Positions 27,905 through 37,669 are shown, counted from the first letter of the stretch. The stretch: DNA of 64,000 nucleotides from Fulvitalea axinellae (GCF_036492835.1 NZ_AP025315.1:1-64000), one strand, 5' to 3'. A program made the numbers and translations. The notes: a model not told the origin generated them from the letters alone.

Positions 27905-28288
27905 TTATTCTTTTCCCTCAAGGCTCACCCCTGCCCCACCTATTACTTTCCAAGTATCATCAAAAGACTTCCAGATTCTGATATACTTAAACTTTCCTTT
28001 TATCTCTTCCTCCAGAAAAGAGCCTTCAAGATCAATTTCAACAGATACGATAGCGCAATTTTTTATTAATCGGACTTGTTGATTGTTTGATGTGATGTTT
28101 TTGATATTCAAATTCCCAGACCGAAAATTAGACAAGTCCATCTCTTTAGTAACCGTTTGTCCTGTGGGTATTACAAAAAGAAGATCATCGTGCAAAAGGT
28201 AATCTAAAGTATTAATATCAGATTTGATCATTGCTTCAGCTAGTCGTCCCTCAAGTTCTATAATTTGAGTTTTGTCTATAGTTTCCAT
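27905..28288 (-). CDS. NTF2-like protein (DUF4440/SnoaL type)
   Basis: 127 aa, the usual length for this single-domain cone fold. Pattern: an N-terminal helix (LEGRLAEAMIKSDINTLDYL), LLHDDLLFVIPTG, a central strand pair (IVSVEIDLEGSF) and a final YIRIWKSFDDTWKVIGG, which is the typical ending of DUF4440 proteins. Such proteins are small ligand-binding or enzymatic domains of unassigned function. No signal peptide. Transcribed alone, toward the 625-aa gene. Confidence 0.75.
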   Translation of the reverse strand: METIDKTQIIELEGRLAEAMIKSDINTLDYLLHDDLLFVIPTGQTVTKEMDLSNFRSGNLNIKNITSNNQQVRLIKNCAIVSVEIDLEGSFLEEEIKGKFKYIRIWKSFDDTWKVIGGAGVSLEGKE

Positions 28289-28604
28289 ATTGTTTTGTTT
28301 CGTTTTGGGATGGTAGGTATGAAATAAAAAAAGACAACAAAGAGCTTTGCAGTTAATTAAATTCTGTAAAGTCTTAGTCCTTAGACAATCATATCGAATT
28401 GAATCTTAGAATCCAATTTCTAAGATTCATCCTTTATGTAACAAAAAGGCGGTCAATCAACTCATTTTATGAATGTTCAGATTGGACCGTCCGTTCTCCA
28501 CACTGAACAAGAAAGCCACACCATGATGTTGCTTCATATTTACACATCTCCGAATATGGTAAGTCATAATCTGTTTTATAGAATTTGATTGTCCAAGCTT
28601 TTTT

Positions 28605-28646
28605 ATGGATAAAAAATAAAGGCGGGGTATCCCCATCCCCGCCTTT
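28605..28646 (-). terminator. Orphan intrinsic terminator
   Basis: Perfect 10-bp GC-rich stem, nine-base loop and, on the minus strand, the tail TTTATTTTTTA. It would end a transcript entering from the right, but no protein gene is seen there before 29191, so it may end a small RNA. Confidence 0.5.
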
Positions 28647-29056
28647 CCCCACGCACAACAGCTATCCAAATATAATCACTTCAAACCTCATGGAGACTCT
28701 CTTATAACTAGCATAGTTGTGTTGCAATCCAACCAAAATCAGACGTTTTCCACTATTCTAAAATCATTTTGGACACATTTCAATATAGTGATTTATCCAA
28801 TAATAAAATTGATTTGAGACAGTGACAGAGGCCATACTTTGTGAATACCCTCTCTAACTTTGTAAAGAGGGTTGTTTATTTTGTAAAACTATATTCTCTG
28901 ATATCAAAGAAACATTCATCTACATAAAATTAGACTTTTTAGATTCGTACATATTTCTTTTTATCAGCTCATTATACATGGGAATTAAAGACTCCATATC
29001 AAAAAAAGACTTTTCTTTAATTAATAATATCTTTTTGTGAAAATTTCTCTTTTAAA

Positions 29057-29090
29057 TAATCATATCACATGTTTATGTGAATGATATTAT
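29057..29090. promoter_or_regulatory. Long imperfect dyad upstream of kinase
   Basis: ATAATCATATCACAT and ATGTGAATGATATTAT flank a short centre, with TCACAT/ATGTGA as perfect core. It lies about 100 bases before the histidine kinase start. A related, weaker CACAC...ATGTG arrangement is at 29123-29140. It may be an operator or a transcript hairpin. Confidence 0.4.
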
Positions 29091-29191
29091 TATTTTTAAG
29101 AATAAATACATGAAAATTCAATCACACGCATAATCATGTGCTTTATATATGTTTTTTGAGTGGAATAACGCTATAATCACTACAAAGGGCT

Positions 29192-30394
29192 ATGTTCTTG
29201 AAACACCTTAAACGTATTGTATATACTGGCTTTGACCAGAACTTACCTACCATTGAAAAGCGAAAAGTCCTTTGGTTTAACTTTGTTAGTTATTTTATCC
29301 TCTGTGTAGTAGCATTTTACTGTTTCAAAAACTATCTTCTGGGACAACCCGAATTTGCTACTGCGGAAGCATTCTTTCTTGTGTTTATAGTCTTTTCTAT
29401 TCACTCCCATGCCAAGAAGAGATACCAAATCGCACGTCTGACTATCTGTCTCGCATTATTATTTTTCCTGTTTTTACTAAATGTTTATTTATCCCCTAGC
29501 TTTCCCGGCAGGATTTACATCTATTACAACTTGGCGGTCATAATCCTTAGTGTCTTTCTTATTGATAATTCAAGAATCACACTATTTATTTGGTTTTGTA
29601 CTATCGCTCTTTGTTTAGCGCCACAATACCTATTTTCAAAAGAGCACTATCATTACAAAACCCATATACATACCGTCATTTTGTTCTCTTTCACATATTT
29701 CGCCATGAATTTTTATAAGGGCATTACGCTCCGTTACCAAAAGCAATTGGAGGAAAAAAACGAGGAAAACGAATTGTTGCTAGGCGAGGTGCACCATAGG
29801 GTGAAAAACAATTTACAGCTGATCACTAGCATGTTGCGACTAAGGGAAAGACAACTGACTTCCGATAAAGCGAAAAAACTTATTGGCGAGAGCCGAGAAC
29901 AAATCAAAGCCATAGCCACGGCCCACGAAAGCTTATATAAAAAAAATATGGGTGACCTGCTGGATATGAACGAGTACGTAAAGCAATTGGTAGCGGATAC
30001 CCGGGAAGCGTTGGGTGACACCGCTATTACTTGGAAAAGTCATATCGATATTGGAAGGTTGTTTCTGAATGCAGATACGGCCGTACCTATAGGGTTAATA
30101 TTAAATGAACTGATTACCAATAGCCTAAAATACGCTAAACCCATAAGACAAGAGGTTTTGCGAATCGAAGTCAAGGTTAGCGAAATTGATGGTCTAGTAC
30201 AGTTAACCTATAGCGATAACGGAACTCCCGCACCTGAAATGGCCGATGCCCTTGAAGCAGGTTCAAAGCGGGGTTTCGGAATGAAACTAATCCGATCTTT
30301 GTGCAGACAATTGGGCGCCGATGTAAATGTCAGCACAGAGAACGGTCTTGTCTATGATTTTATTTTTAATACCCAACAAACCGTTGAAGCATGA
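29192..30394 (+). CDS. Sensor histidine kinase, HisKA_2 type
   Basis: 400 aa. About six hydrophobic segments in residues 28-175 form a membrane domain without an obvious extracellular sensor. A short coiled coil (QKQLEEKNEENELL) leads to the phosphoacceptor motif EVHHRVKNNLQL (His201/202), typical of the HisKA_2 family. The ATPase domain follows, with LILNELITNSLKYA as N box, DNGTP and RGFGMKLI as G boxes. It overlaps the next gene by four bases (ATGA), forming a two-component pair. Confidence 0.88.
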   Translation: MFLKHLKRIVYTGFDQNLPTIEKRKVLWFNFVSYFILCVVAFYCFKNYLLGQPEFATAEAFFLVFIVFSIHSHAKKRYQIARLTICLALLFFLFLLNVYLSPSFPGRIYIYYNLAVIILSVFLIDNSRITLFIWFCTIALCLAPQYLFSKEHYHYKTHIHTVILFSFTYFAMNFYKGITLRYQKQLEEKNEENELLLGEVHHRVKNNLQLITSMLRLRERQLTSDKAKKLIGESREQIKAIATAHESLYKKNMGDLLDMNEYVKQLVADTREALGDTAITWKSHIDIGRLFLNADTAVPIGLILNELITNSLKYAKPIRQEVLRIEVKVSEIDGLVQLTYSDNGTPAPEMADALEAGSKRGFGMKLIRSLCRQLGADVNVSTENGLVYDFIFNTQQTVEA

Positions 30395-31119
30395 GCAAGG
30401 AAAAGGTATTGATTGTGGAAGATCAAGTATTAGTGGCCGAGGATATAGCCGAAGAGCTCGAAATACAAGGCTTTGGAATTCTTGGAATAGCCACATCCGC
30501 TCAGGAGGCTGTATCGATTATTGAGAAAGAAGTCCCTGACCTTGTGATATTGGATATTCGGATCAAAGGAGAGCTTAGCGGTATTGATTTGGCCCGGATT
30601 ATTTCCAAACGCTGGAAACTCCCTTTCATTTTCCTTTCCGCCAATACAAACGATATGGTTGTAAACGCGGCGTTGGAGACTTTACCGCATGCTTTCCTAT
30701 CAAAACCTTTCAGGGAAACAGAACTGCACACCGCCGTTGAAATTGCGTTACGTAAAGGAAACAAACAGAATAATGAAAGCGGAAACGACGATTCCATTTT
30801 TATAAAATTGAAAGAGGGTTTCCAAAAAATTAAACTCAACGATTTGCTTTATCTCCAAAGCGACGGCAGTTATACTCGCTTTCATATGGCAAATGGTAAA
30901 GAGTTCGTGATCAGTGTTAATTTAAAGAGGTCCGAGGCTATGGTTCCCAAAAAAGGCTTTGTTCGCATTCACCGATCATACGTGGTCAATGCTACAAGGG
31001 TTGAGTCTTTTGATTCCAAAAGCGTAAAACTTCCCAATGACATTGAATTGCCGATCAGTATACCTTCCGTCGAATTTATAGACGCAATGCGTATGGCGGG
31101 TGTCACATTCGGTTCGTGA
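30391..31119 (+). CDS. LytTR-family response regulator
   Basis: 242 aa. Residues 1-120 are a receiver domain with acidic residues E10/D11, phosphoacceptor Asp55 (LVILDIRIKG), FLSAN and the conserved Lys in FLSKPF. Residues ~130-240 are a LytTR DNA-binding domain (NDLLYLQSDGSYTRF, KKGFVRIHRSYVVN). Partner of the kinase whose stop it overlaps. Targets are unknown; LytTR regulators bind paired sites near promoters, and the dyads at 29057-29140 could be such sites for autoregulation. Confidence 0.9.
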   Translation: MSKEKVLIVEDQVLVAEDIAEELEIQGFGILGIATSAQEAVSIIEKEVPDLVILDIRIKGELSGIDLARIISKRWKLPFIFLSANTNDMVVNAALETLPHAFLSKPFRETELHTAVEIALRKGNKQNNESGNDDSIFIKLKEGFQKIKLNDLLYLQSDGSYTRFHMANGKEFVISVNLKRSEAMVPKKGFVRIHRSYVVNATRVESFDSKSVKLPNDIELPISIPSVEFIDAMRMAGVTFGS

Positions 31120-31174
31120 TAAATAAGAAAATGGTTTCCTCCAATTAAAATCGTTATACTTTTTATCCTTGGCT

Positions 31175-33061
31175 CTATTTTCTTCTTCGTTTCTTCTTTC
31201 CGCCACTTCCCCCACTGGCAATCGCAGGAACTGGGGCTGGAGTGGCTACGGCAGAAGGGCTGTCTAGTTTTTGCTCCAAGGCCTCAAACAGCGTCATTAT
31301 ATAAGTTATATTCTGTGGTACAGTCCCCTTAAGCGGTTCTTTGTGCGTTTTCACTTTCGGAATAGCGTCAAAATGGTGTCTGACCTCCATGCCAAACGTA
31401 TTCCATCCGTTGCGGTCCATGCCTAAGCTCTTTCGTATTACGGAATTGATAAGTGCCCAGAGATCTCGCGCTATATCAAGCTGTTCCTGTGTTTCCTTAA
31501 ATTTGTCTTTATGGTATTGGGGTAAACGTTTCATGCGGTCTACTCTGGTCATGTCATGCGGCAAAATAGCGTCGGCAGATACGCTATGGCTGTTTTCTAT
31601 CTGAATCATCAGGTAAAACACGTTCTTGAGGTCTTCATTTAGGCAGGTGTCGAGTTCCTGATGCAATTTGCTGATATGAAGAATCTGGGTAAGGATCATG
31701 GAGTAGAATTCCAGAGCCCTGATTTTGATGAAATAAACGCCCATAGTACTAAAAAAAAGCCCGATGGACATTCGGTAATAAGGGAGCATCATGGCTTTGT
31801 GATCTCCAATTCCCGGAGGGATAAAATGGTGTACGGCGACGGTTCTGATCTGCGAAGGGACAGGCCTTTCGGAAATATCTCCTATTTCGTCCATGCTGGC
31901 GTGTAGCAGTGGCATTCCCCGCATCTTGTTCATCGATCCGTCGTCCATCTTTTTTGTTTTGTTCCTTATCCGCTCAAAAACGCCTTCCGCTTTTTGCATC
32001 TTCTTTTTCATCAGATCAAGCTGAACTTTGGAAAGTTCGCCCAGCTTGTTCAGGAATGAGTTGTAAAGACTCATGGAGGTAGTGAGCGTAAGGTCATCCG
32101 CTGTGTCAAGGCCCAGGTCGTCGCCAATAAAATCGAAGTCCGGCACTTGCAGAAAATCTTCCCATTCCCTTCTGATAGCTTCCCTTCGTTGGTGTTCCTC
32201 TTCCGAAATCATAAAGCCCTCGTCGGTCATCACTCCCTTGTCTGCCTGCGACTCTTTTTTCACTGGCTTTGCCTTGGCTGGTCCGGATTTGCTTTGTTCC
32301 TCTAACCGTTTTTCATCTTCCAATTTGGCCGCGGCTATAAGTTCGTCCAGCTCTCGCATTTCGTCTTCGTGGCTTTGGCCTTTTTTCTTTTTCTTCTTCT
32401 TCTTTTTGCCAGGTTGTTCGTTTGGTGTTGCCGGTGTCGCCATTCCTTGAGCCCCTTCTGGAGTTGTTTCTAACTCTGGTTTTATTTCCGTTTCCGTATT
32501 GGTCGCTGTGGGGAGGCTGACTGAGCTCGGTTCAAAAAATTCCTGTTCCGCCCGTTCTTTGTTCGTACGTCCAAAACGGTCGGCGAATACTATTGGAAAA
32601 TGTGAGTTCCTTAGAAGTTTATCGATATGTTCAAGAGCGTTTTTCTCAAGTTCCCTTCTTGGATCGCCTCCCACCATGCGTCCACGACCGTTATCGTAAA
32701 ACGCTATTCGGGGACTTTTTTCCTGAATACTATAATGCGCCATGCTGAACTCTACGAATACCTCACGGCGATCTTTTGAAAAATGTGTGGATTCCAGATC
32801 TATGGTCAGGTGCGGATAGCCTTTTCCTCCCGGAAGAATAATGGCGTGGCGTGTGGGGGCAACATGGAACTTTGAAGAGCGATCTTTTTCAAGAGCCCGA
32901 GTCCATACACCTGCCGAAAAATTCATTTTCATCCTTTGGATGGGCGGTTCTTTCGAGATTGCGGACAGTTGTATCGGCGGTGGCGTTTTCAGCGTTGCCT
33001 TGGCGTGTACCTTCCGTTGCGCAGGTTTAGCGTTTTTGGGCAAGGGACGACGGATTCGCAT
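31175..33061 (-). CDS. Large hypothetical protein with PIQ motif and Lys-rich linker (628 aa)
   Basis: Not recognised. A basic, probably disordered start (MRIRRPLPKNAKPAQRKVHA) reaches PPIQRMKMNFSAGVW near residue 42, matching the PIQ/VVQ motif of the other large genes. Residues ~60-180 form an alpha/beta domain (HLTIDLESTHF, FPIVFADRFGRT). A lysine run (KKKKKKKK near residue 220) and a charged coiled coil separate it from a helical domain (~300-600) with VHHFIPPGIGDHKAM. The tail is GGSGGKKKRRRK. No signal peptide, no recognised catalytic motif. Convergent with the LytTR gene at 55 bases. Could be an injected effector; unproven. Confidence 0.55.
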   Translation of the reverse strand: MRIRRPLPKNAKPAQRKVHAKATLKTPPPIQLSAISKEPPIQRMKMNFSAGVWTRALEKDRSSKFHVAPTRHAIILPGGKGYPHLTIDLESTHFSKDRREVFVEFSMAHYSIQEKSPRIAFYDNGRGRMVGGDPRRELEKNALEHIDKLLRNSHFPIVFADRFGRTNKERAEQEFFEPSSVSLPTATNTETEIKPELETTPEGAQGMATPATPNEQPGKKKKKKKKKGQSHEDEMRELDELIAAAKLEDEKRLEEQSKSGPAKAKPVKKESQADKGVMTDEGFMISEEEHQRREAIRREWEDFLQVPDFDFIGDDLGLDTADDLTLTTSMSLYNSFLNKLGELSKVQLDLMKKKMQKAEGVFERIRNKTKKMDDGSMNKMRGMPLLHASMDEIGDISERPVPSQIRTVAVHHFIPPGIGDHKAMMLPYYRMSIGLFFSTMGVYFIKIRALEFYSMILTQILHISKLHQELDTCLNEDLKNVFYLMIQIENSHSVSADAILPHDMTRVDRMKRLPQYHKDKFKETQEQLDIARDLWALINSVIRKSLGMDRNGWNTFGMEVRHHFDAIPKVKTHKEPLKGTVPQNITYIMTLFEALEQKLDSPSAVATPAPVPAIASGGSGGKKKRRRK

Positions 33062-33164
33062 AAATGTTCCTCAGTGCTTTGGTCGGTAATCAAGAGTGAA
33101 TCTCGTTTTTCGCTTCAAAGATCTTTCCAAGCTGATTAGCTGTCAGTTTGGTGTGGTCTTCTTT

Positions 33165-33207
33165 TTTTAGAAAATAAAAGGCCGTGAAGAATGATCTTCA
33201 CGGCCTT
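33165..33207 (-). terminator. Rho-independent terminator
   Basis: A 13-bp perfect stem (AAGGCCGTGAAGA / TCTTCACGGCCTT, four-base loop at 33191-33194) is followed on the minus strand by TTTATTTTC. It lies 34 bases after the stop of the membrane protein gene at 33241. Confidence 0.85.
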
Positions 33208-33240
33208 GTTCTTTCGTCGTTTATTTGTCTTTACACAGAG

Positions 33241-34920
33241 TTATTTCTCAATATTCGCTTTTGCCGTGGCTTCGAAATAGCGTTCCAGTTTCTGTTGTCC
33301 TTCCGTTTTTTGGAGTTGGAATTCCAGATTATCGAAACTGTTGATATCTACTAGCTCGTTACCTCCGTCATCGTAGCTTACCTTTACCCTGTCGCCGACG
33401 GTGGTTATTGGGATTTCGTTGGAAATGGTGGAACCGCCTACGAATACCTTGTTTTCGAAACCTTTTAAAATCATATAATAGAACGTGTTTCCGTTCCGGG
33501 TATCGGCGCCTACCCTAACCACTTCGGTTTCGATTTCGAAGCTGGCCACATTTGAGCTGGTGGCTATAGCGTTTCCTTTGCCGTTTAGGACACCTTTGTA
33601 ATCGCGCAAAGCTTCTTTCACATTAGCGCCGACGCCAACGATACTGTAATCCTGTACGGATACCATAGCGATCATTTTCACAAGCCCAGCGTTATCTTTT
33701 AATGACATCACGTAAGTGGGAACATTATTTATATTATATGCGACGGGAAAAGAGGCTTCGTAGCCTTTTTCCTGAACTTTGCCCATAGCCGATTGCCGCG
33801 CTGCTTCTTCCGTAGCGCCAGTCAGCGGATACCAAGTCGTTTGTTTGGTGCGGGTATCCACCAAAGCGAAACCAACAGTTCCGTCATCAGCGCCAACCGA
33901 AGTGAGGCCGGTATACCAATACGATTTTCCGTTTGATCCATATACCAAAGTCAAACCGTCGGTTATAGTCAATTTTCCTTGGTTTGAAAAATTCCAATAA
34001 CCGTGAACATATTCGCCCCAGTCCTTGAGCTGTGAAGCGATAAAGTGTTCCGGCTGAATACGGTCGATCCAAGCCGGCGCTTTGTCTATATCAAAGTATT
34101 CCGTATCACCGGTTGCGGGATCCATAACGATTACCTTCTCGGCCTCATTACCCGAAAAACCGATTTTCTTTTTGTATCCGGTAATCACCCAATATGGCTT
34201 ACCGTTATCATCAATTTCGAAAGTAAAATCGGTAAGACCACGTGTAATGTTACCATCAAAATACGTATGACGATAAAGGTTATCGAAGAAATAAGCGTTC
34301 GGTTGGTATTTGATACGTACGGGAGCGCCACCAACGGTTCCTACCAAACGGACATCCCGTTCGTTATTGGCCGAGACCATTACATAACCGGGAGTACCGT
34401 CCCCATTACTCAGCCATTTGAAAAAACCGGAATGAAGCAAAGGTGCCACCCAATAAAGCTTACCGTTTACACTTTGGATCGAAAATTCCCCCAAATCGGT
34501 TTGGCTTCCCAAGGCCGGTTTTGAGCCGAGCATTTTATCGCCCAAACGGCGGGCCATTCCTTTGTCCACAATCCGGATATCTTCAGTCGATATTGGAGCG
34601 ATACGTTCGCTAAAATCTTTTCCCTCCTTTACTGTTCCGATCAGGTTCCGGTAGTCATCGCTATGGAACAATGCCCAAGAGGAAAATACATTTGCCAATA
34701 CCAGATATCCTGCGACTAGTCCCAAAAAAATAGGCAGTATTTTCGAATATTTGGAGTTTTCGTTAGCCCCTGATTTGGACAGAAAATATTGTATCCCCCC
34801 ACCGGAAACCAAGATCAAAATCGGAAACAGCATAAAGCCGTACGCTATGGTAGGAGTGGTGACATAAACAAAAAATAAGAGCATTAACAGCCCTCCAAGA
34901 TATATAAAGGCTTTTTTCAT
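33241..34920 (-). CDS. Hypothetical membrane protein (559 aa)
   Basis: Not recognised with confidence. Three hydrophobic segments (residues ~5-24, 26-46 and 65-87) anchor a large extracytoplasmic or cytosolic domain. That domain contains repeated strands with KLYWVAPLLHSGFF, KPYWVITGYKKK and KSYWYTGLTS, three related aromatic motifs that suggest an internal repeat (bladed or PepSY-like domain). The last ~80 residues look like an OB-type strand bundle (RVGADTRNGNTFYYMILKG). Single gene with its own terminator. Similar large proteins occur in other bacteria as uncharacterised membrane proteins. Confidence 0.65.
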   Translation of the reverse strand: MKKAFIYLGGLLMLLFFVYVTTPTIAYGFMLFPILILVSGGGIQYFLSKSGANENSKYSKILPIFLGLVAGYLVLANVFSSWALFHSDDYRNLIGTVKEGKDFSERIAPISTEDIRIVDKGMARRLGDKMLGSKPALGSQTDLGEFSIQSVNGKLYWVAPLLHSGFFKWLSNGDGTPGYVMVSANNERDVRLVGTVGGAPVRIKYQPNAYFFDNLYRHTYFDGNITRGLTDFTFEIDDNGKPYWVITGYKKKIGFSGNEAEKVIVMDPATGDTEYFDIDKAPAWIDRIQPEHFIASQLKDWGEYVHGYWNFSNQGKLTITDGLTLVYGSNGKSYWYTGLTSVGADDGTVGFALVDTRTKQTTWYPLTGATEEAARQSAMGKVQEKGYEASFPVAYNINNVPTYVMSLKDNAGLVKMIAMVSVQDYSIVGVGANVKEALRDYKGVLNGKGNAIATSSNVASFEIETEVVRVGADTRNGNTFYYMILKGFENKVFVGGSTISNEIPITTVGDRVKVSYDDGGNELVDINSFDNLEFQLQKTEGQQKLERYFEATAKANIEK

Positions 34921-35167
34921 ATTAAACGGTTTTTAGAAATAGGTCAAAAGTATGTGTCAATACGAGTCGATATTGTTCTGTATGGGAAGATAGTTGAAAA
35001 AATACTTTTTTAAAGATATAAATATGAGTAGTTATTCATTATGGGTAGTGAGTGGAATTAGTTTAAAGTCTAAAAATAAAATCAGTAGCACTGATAAAGA
35101 ACAAGGATCCCAAGACACTCAAGGCAAAAAATTTGGGAGAGCCTAAGCGTCCTGGGAATTGGTGAGA

Positions 35168-36484
35168 TCAGTGGTAAAAACTTTCAGAAAGCCTGAGCCC
35201 TTTTTTTGTTGCCGATTTGTAAAACGGGTTAATGGGAGCTATTAAAGCTTTGCTTATCGCTGTCCTTAGTTTACCGGCTTTGGCAGGCGACCCCATATTT
35301 AAAACCGGATTCGGGTCAAACTCCAATTCTGTCTGTTCAATATGACGTGCGACCTCTCTGCCAAGCAGTTGCTCCACGGCAAGCAGTCCCGCCTCATAAG
35401 AACCGACAGCGGGGCCTGCGGTAATGTATTTCCCGTCCATCACCACTTCTTTTTCGCTAATCCTGGCTCCTACAACAGGCAGGTATTTCAGCATATGGAA
35501 ATTAGTGGCGGCGGTACGGTTTTTCAGCTGGCCCGTTGCGCCTACCAGTAAAACGCCAGCGCATACGGAAATAACGCTTTTTGCTTTCGCTGACTGGTCC
35601 GCTACAAAAGCCAAAGTTTCCGGATCGGAACAGTATCCCGGTAATGAGGCACCGACAATAAACACATCGGCTTGAGGACAGTCTTTGAAGCTCGTGTCGG
35701 CCACCATCTTTGGGCCAACCAACCCCGCGACTTCACCTTCCTCCTTCCAGACATAGTGAATCTTAGCGTCGGGGATAGTACCGAAAACGTCTACCGCTCC
35801 CATAATATCGGGTATATATAGTCCGGATGGTGTAAAAACCACGACATTCAAGGGTTGTCTCTGGCCTGGAAAATCCGGCTTTTCGATAATGGTCCCTTTG
35901 GCGGGAGCCTCTCCATAACGGCAAACGGGGTCGTACTCCAATGTTAATTCGAATAAACTGGCGATCGCTTTGCCTCTGATTTTTTTCAACAATTCAAAAC
36001 CAGCTTCCATCATTCCCGTCGATGGCCCCGCAGTGTAAAACTTCCCGTCAATTACCGCCTTGCGTTTAGGCTCGGGAATTACACCATAGTCATGCAGAGC
36101 GTCAAGATGCCAATTATCCGTAGTCGCTTTCTTGCCACGCAAGAGTCCAAGTTTCGCCAAGGCCAGTACACCGTTTGAAATAGCCAGTACATATTTGGCG
36201 TCTTTTGCCTTGGCCTCAATAAAGTCCAATAACTCCCTATCATAAAGCCGATCATCGGGAATTTCCCCTATTATCAGTACATCCAGTTTGGGGCAGGTCT
36301 TAAATGTTGTGTTTGCGATCAGGGGAAAATCAGATTTGCCTTTTACTAATCCGGTTTTACGGCTGGCCAGATATACTTTGCTGGTCGGGAATGACCCTAA
36401 AATTGTTTCCGTTTCGATTATGTCCGCCGCCCGGAAACCCGGTACCAGCGCATAGCCGATCGTTAGTTTACTTACAATAGACAT
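35168..36484 (-). CDS. Tandem DJ-1/PfpI-family protein
   Basis: 438 aa from the ATG at 36484 (a GTG six bases further upstream is also in frame). Two class-I glutamine-amidotransferase-like domains: residues ~8-190 and ~215-400. The second has the nucleophile elbow VISVCAGVLL, with Cys as expected. The first has AISNGVLAL with Asn in place of Cys, so it is probably inactive or structural. Relatives include AraC-associated and isonitrile hydratase-like proteins. It is followed in the opposite sense of reading by the AraC regulator, 230 bases upstream on the same strand. Confidence 0.8.
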   Translation of the reverse strand: MSIVSKLTIGYALVPGFRAADIIETETILGSFPTSKVYLASRKTGLVKGKSDFPLIANTTFKTCPKLDVLIIGEIPDDRLYDRELLDFIEAKAKDAKYVLAISNGVLALAKLGLLRGKKATTDNWHLDALHDYGVIPEPKRKAVIDGKFYTAGPSTGMMEAGFELLKKIRGKAIASLFELTLEYDPVCRYGEAPAKGTIIEKPDFPGQRQPLNVVVFTPSGLYIPDIMGAVDVFGTIPDAKIHYVWKEEGEVAGLVGPKMVADTSFKDCPQADVFIVGASLPGYCSDPETLAFVADQSAKAKSVISVCAGVLLVGATGQLKNRTAATNFHMLKYLPVVGARISEKEVVMDGKYITAGPAVGSYEAGLLAVEQLLGREVARHIEQTELEFDPNPVLNMGSPAKAGKLRTAISKALIAPINPFYKSATKKGLRLSESFYH

Positions 36485-36713
36485 AAGCACAGTTAATTTA
36501 GAGTGTCTCGTTGTAAACAGCTTAGGGAAAAGTAGAAAGACTACATTGCCGATAAATTGGTTTTGAGCCGAAAACCGTTTAACGGCAAAGACTATGACCT
36601 AGAGGCCTTTCCTTATCACCCTTTGCTGTTTACGTTGCACTGCTTTTGTCATTAGCTGACCACACAAAGGTCGCTTTAGGCAATACTAAAAATCAGGACA
36701 ATCCGGGCGGAAT

Positions 36714-37610
36714 TCAGGATTTTGGTTCTTTGTTACGGAATTGCTTGGGCGTCAAACCTTCGTGTTTTTTAAAAAACCGGCTAAAATATGAAGAATCGTA
36801 TATCCCTACAGACTCCGCTATTCTTCCTACTGACAGGTTGGTTTGGCGCAACAGGTTTTTCGCCTTCAAAAGTCTCGCTTTATCAATCATCATCGTGGCT
36901 GTCATTCCTGTGACTTCTCTTACACAACGATTCAGGTAGTTTTGAGATACATTAAGGCGCTCGGCTAAATCCCGTAATGTAATCCCGTCTGCCAAGCTTT
37001 CTGAAAGTTGGTGTTTAAACGTATGGGTTAGCCTTGCAGCCGTCTTGTTTTCGGAGGAAAATCGAGAACCTGGAATACCGTTTAGCTCAAATAAAAGGGC
37101 AAGTAAATAGGCCTGGATTATTTCTTGGCTAGGGTATTCCGAATAATATTCATGATAAAGGCGTAAATAAATATTTTCGAAAAATCGGGCCCTGTCTTCA
37201 TCTAAAGTGAATTCCGAAGCGCTCCAAGTATCCAGTATATCCAGACAGTCCAAACGATTTCCGATATGTCCGGCCAACATATCCGGGTGGAAATGACAAG
37301 TATACCCCCGTATATCATCGTCCATAATTTCGACGGAAAACACTTTGTTGGCCTGGATTAGCAAAACATGTCCGGGTTTTACCTCAAAATGTTCGGAGCC
37401 TAACGTGATACAGAAAGTTCCGGCCGTGATATAAATCAGAGTGGCGCTTTTGACAACAGAAGGCCTTATTGGATAATCTACAAAGGGATTAATTTCTTCC
37501 AAACGGATACAAAAGAAATCACTTAACACCGGATTGATGTGTGATTTACCCTCACTCCTCAGATAAGCGTTTATTAACGATTCGGTATTATAAATTTTAG
37601 GATGTTCCAT
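36714..37610 (-). CDS. AraC-family transcription regulator
   Basis: 298 aa. The N-terminal ~140 residues form a cupin-like ligand domain (ITAGTFCITLGSEHFEVKPG). Residues ~195-295 carry the double helix-turn-helix: TLRDLAERLNVSQNYLNRCV and LSVGRIAESVGIYDSSYFSR then FFKKHEGLTPKQFR. It follows the PepSY gene on the same strand with a 59-base gap, and lies 230 bases before the DJ-1-like gene, so either cluster could be its target. Confidence 0.88.
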   Translation of the reverse strand: MEHPKIYNTESLINAYLRSEGKSHINPVLSDFFCIRLEEINPFVDYPIRPSVVKSATLIYITAGTFCITLGSEHFEVKPGHVLLIQANKVFSVEIMDDDIRGYTCHFHPDMLAGHIGNRLDCLDILDTWSASEFTLDEDRARFFENIYLRLYHEYYSEYPSQEIIQAYLLALLFELNGIPGSRFSSENKTAARLTHTFKHQLSESLADGITLRDLAERLNVSQNYLNRCVREVTGMTATMMIDKARLLKAKNLLRQTNLSVGRIAESVGIYDSSYFSRFFKKHEGLTPKQFRNKEPKS

Positions 37611-37669
37611 ATTAGAAGAAAACTAGCCTCCATTGGTTCTTTCTAAAGGCGTTAACGATAAAGGCGCAA

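Larger units (their letters stand above)
28289..29191. other. 900-base AT-rich region without a clear gene
   Basis: No convincing protein gene. Notable: a strong hairpin at 28618-28646 (AAAGGCGGGG / CCCCGCCTTT) with its T-rich tail on the minus strand, although no minus-strand gene lies upstream of it. There is also a smaller one at 28847-28872 (ACCCTCT / AGAGGGT) with a T-rich plus tail. The right end holds the dyads upstream of the histidine kinase (29057-29090). Confidence 0.5.

Noticed and set aside
28457-28669. Two short minus-strand frames of 63 and 70 codons
   Set aside because: They overlap each other in different frames, span a terminator-like hairpin and look random.
36646-36939. 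Plus-strand frame of 97 codons at the end of the AraC gene
   Set aside because: It mostly overlaps the AraC helix-turn-helix region in antisense and resembles no protein.
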